This document shows, piece after piece, positions 43,882 through 44,128 of a stretch of 44,128 bases of DNA. The stretch comes from Aestuariivirga sp. (GTDB lineage Bacteria > Pseudomonadota > Alphaproteobacteria > Rhizobiales > Aestuariivirgaceae). A model generated the notes under the pieces. The model did no database searches and was not told the origin of the DNA. It worked only from the letters and a program-made list of their open reading frames with translations. Location of the stretch: NCBI RefSeq assembly GCF_020252405.1, contig NZ_JADCDA010000004.1, positions 1-44,128 of the forward strand, given 5' to 3'. The position numbers and the translations under genes are program-made. Each line of letters opens with the position of its first letter. Position 1 is the stretch's first letter.

Positions 43882-44128
43882 CTGATCGCCAGCGATCAGA
43901 GCCTGGCGGAGCGCTTTGCCAGCCTGAGCTCAATCCCCGGCATTGCCGCTGTCACCGCCGCGATGCTTGTCACCGAAATGCCCGAACCGGGGAGCCTCGA
44001 TCCAAAACAAGCCGCAGCACTGGCAGGCCTCGCGCCCATCGCCCGCCAGTCCGGTCAATGGAAAGGCACGGCCTTCGTACACGGCGCGCGCCGCCAAGTC
44101 CGCCAGGCTCTCTACATGCCCGCACTCG
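43882..44128 (+). pseudogene. IS110-family transposase, 5'-truncated, cut by window edge
   Basis: 82 codons without start codon: ASDQSLAERFASL, SIPGIAAVTAAMLVTEMPE, LDPKQAAALAGLAPIARQSGQW and GARRQVRQALYMPAL. These belong to the C-terminal Transposase_20 domain of IS110-family enzymes. The catalytic N-terminal RuvC-like DEDD domain is absent upstream; the sequence before 43882 is repeat family A. It continues past the window, so the 3' end is unknown. It is a remnant, not an active element. Confidence 0.82.

Overview
The window is GC-rich chromosomal DNA of an alphaproteobacterium, most likely of the order Hyphomicrobiales (Rhizobiales). The signs are the acpP-fabF-mltG-yicC-gmk block facing a lptD-surA-pdxA-rsmA block, a RegB/RegA (ActS/ActR) redox system with a SenC-type copper chaperone, an ethylmalonyl-CoA mutase, an alphaproteobacterial LexA box (GAAC-N7-GAAC) before mmcB, and many intergenic palindromic repeats resembling the RIME/Bru-RS repeats of rhizobia and Brucella. 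No rRNA, tRNA, CRISPR array or intact mobile element was found. The genus cannot be named from the sequence alone.

Layout. 1-430: repeats without a gene. 431-5053: aconitase (acnA), a secreted DUF1223 protein and asd. 5653-11358: a pyrimidine-type locus, with dihydropyrimidinase, a four-gene NMT1/THI5-type ABC importer and a divergent RutR-like TetR regulator; a near-consensus RutR operator lies between importer and regulator. 11546-16213: fatty acid and cell envelope genes acpP, fabF, mltG, yicC, gmk. 16260-21410, opposite strand: rsmA, pdxA, surA, lptD, with lptF and lptG absent from their usual place before pepA. 21704-24310: pepA and an orphan LacI regulator. 24742-25793: yacG, maf, infA. 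25869-29165: an AEC carrier, leuD, argC, a zincin-like metallopeptidase and a small membrane ORF. 29619-31610: ethylmalonyl-CoA mutase. 31772-36034: a six-gene dihydroxyacetone kinase operon (dhaL, dhaM, its own HPr and EI, an HTH protein, dhaK) behind a nested palindrome. 36207-43714: a Sel1-repeat protein, aspA, mmcB, regA, regB, senC, an intracellular PHB depolymerase and a YgjP-type metalloprotease. 43882 to the end: a piece of an IS110-family transposase abutting a repeat.

How the genes fit together. The importer, dihydropyrimidinase and RutR-like regulator look like a unit for import and reductive breakdown of pyrimidines. The dha operon carries a complete dedicated phosphorelay (EI to HPr to DhaM to DhaL-DhaK), so dihydroxyacetone phosphorylation need not depend on a general PTS. 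PHB depolymerase and ethylmalonyl-CoA mutase both serve C2/C4 acyl-CoA metabolism, although they are not adjacent. RegBA with SenC points to redox-controlled respiration and copper delivery to oxidase.

The most notable non-coding features are the RutR operator (10699-10716), the LexA box over the mmcB promoter (38322-38336), the dha palindrome (36043-36089), the terminator-like hairpin inside the importer/dihydropyrimidinase unit, and three intergenic repeat families, several copies of which supply or touch the stop codon of the adjacent gene.
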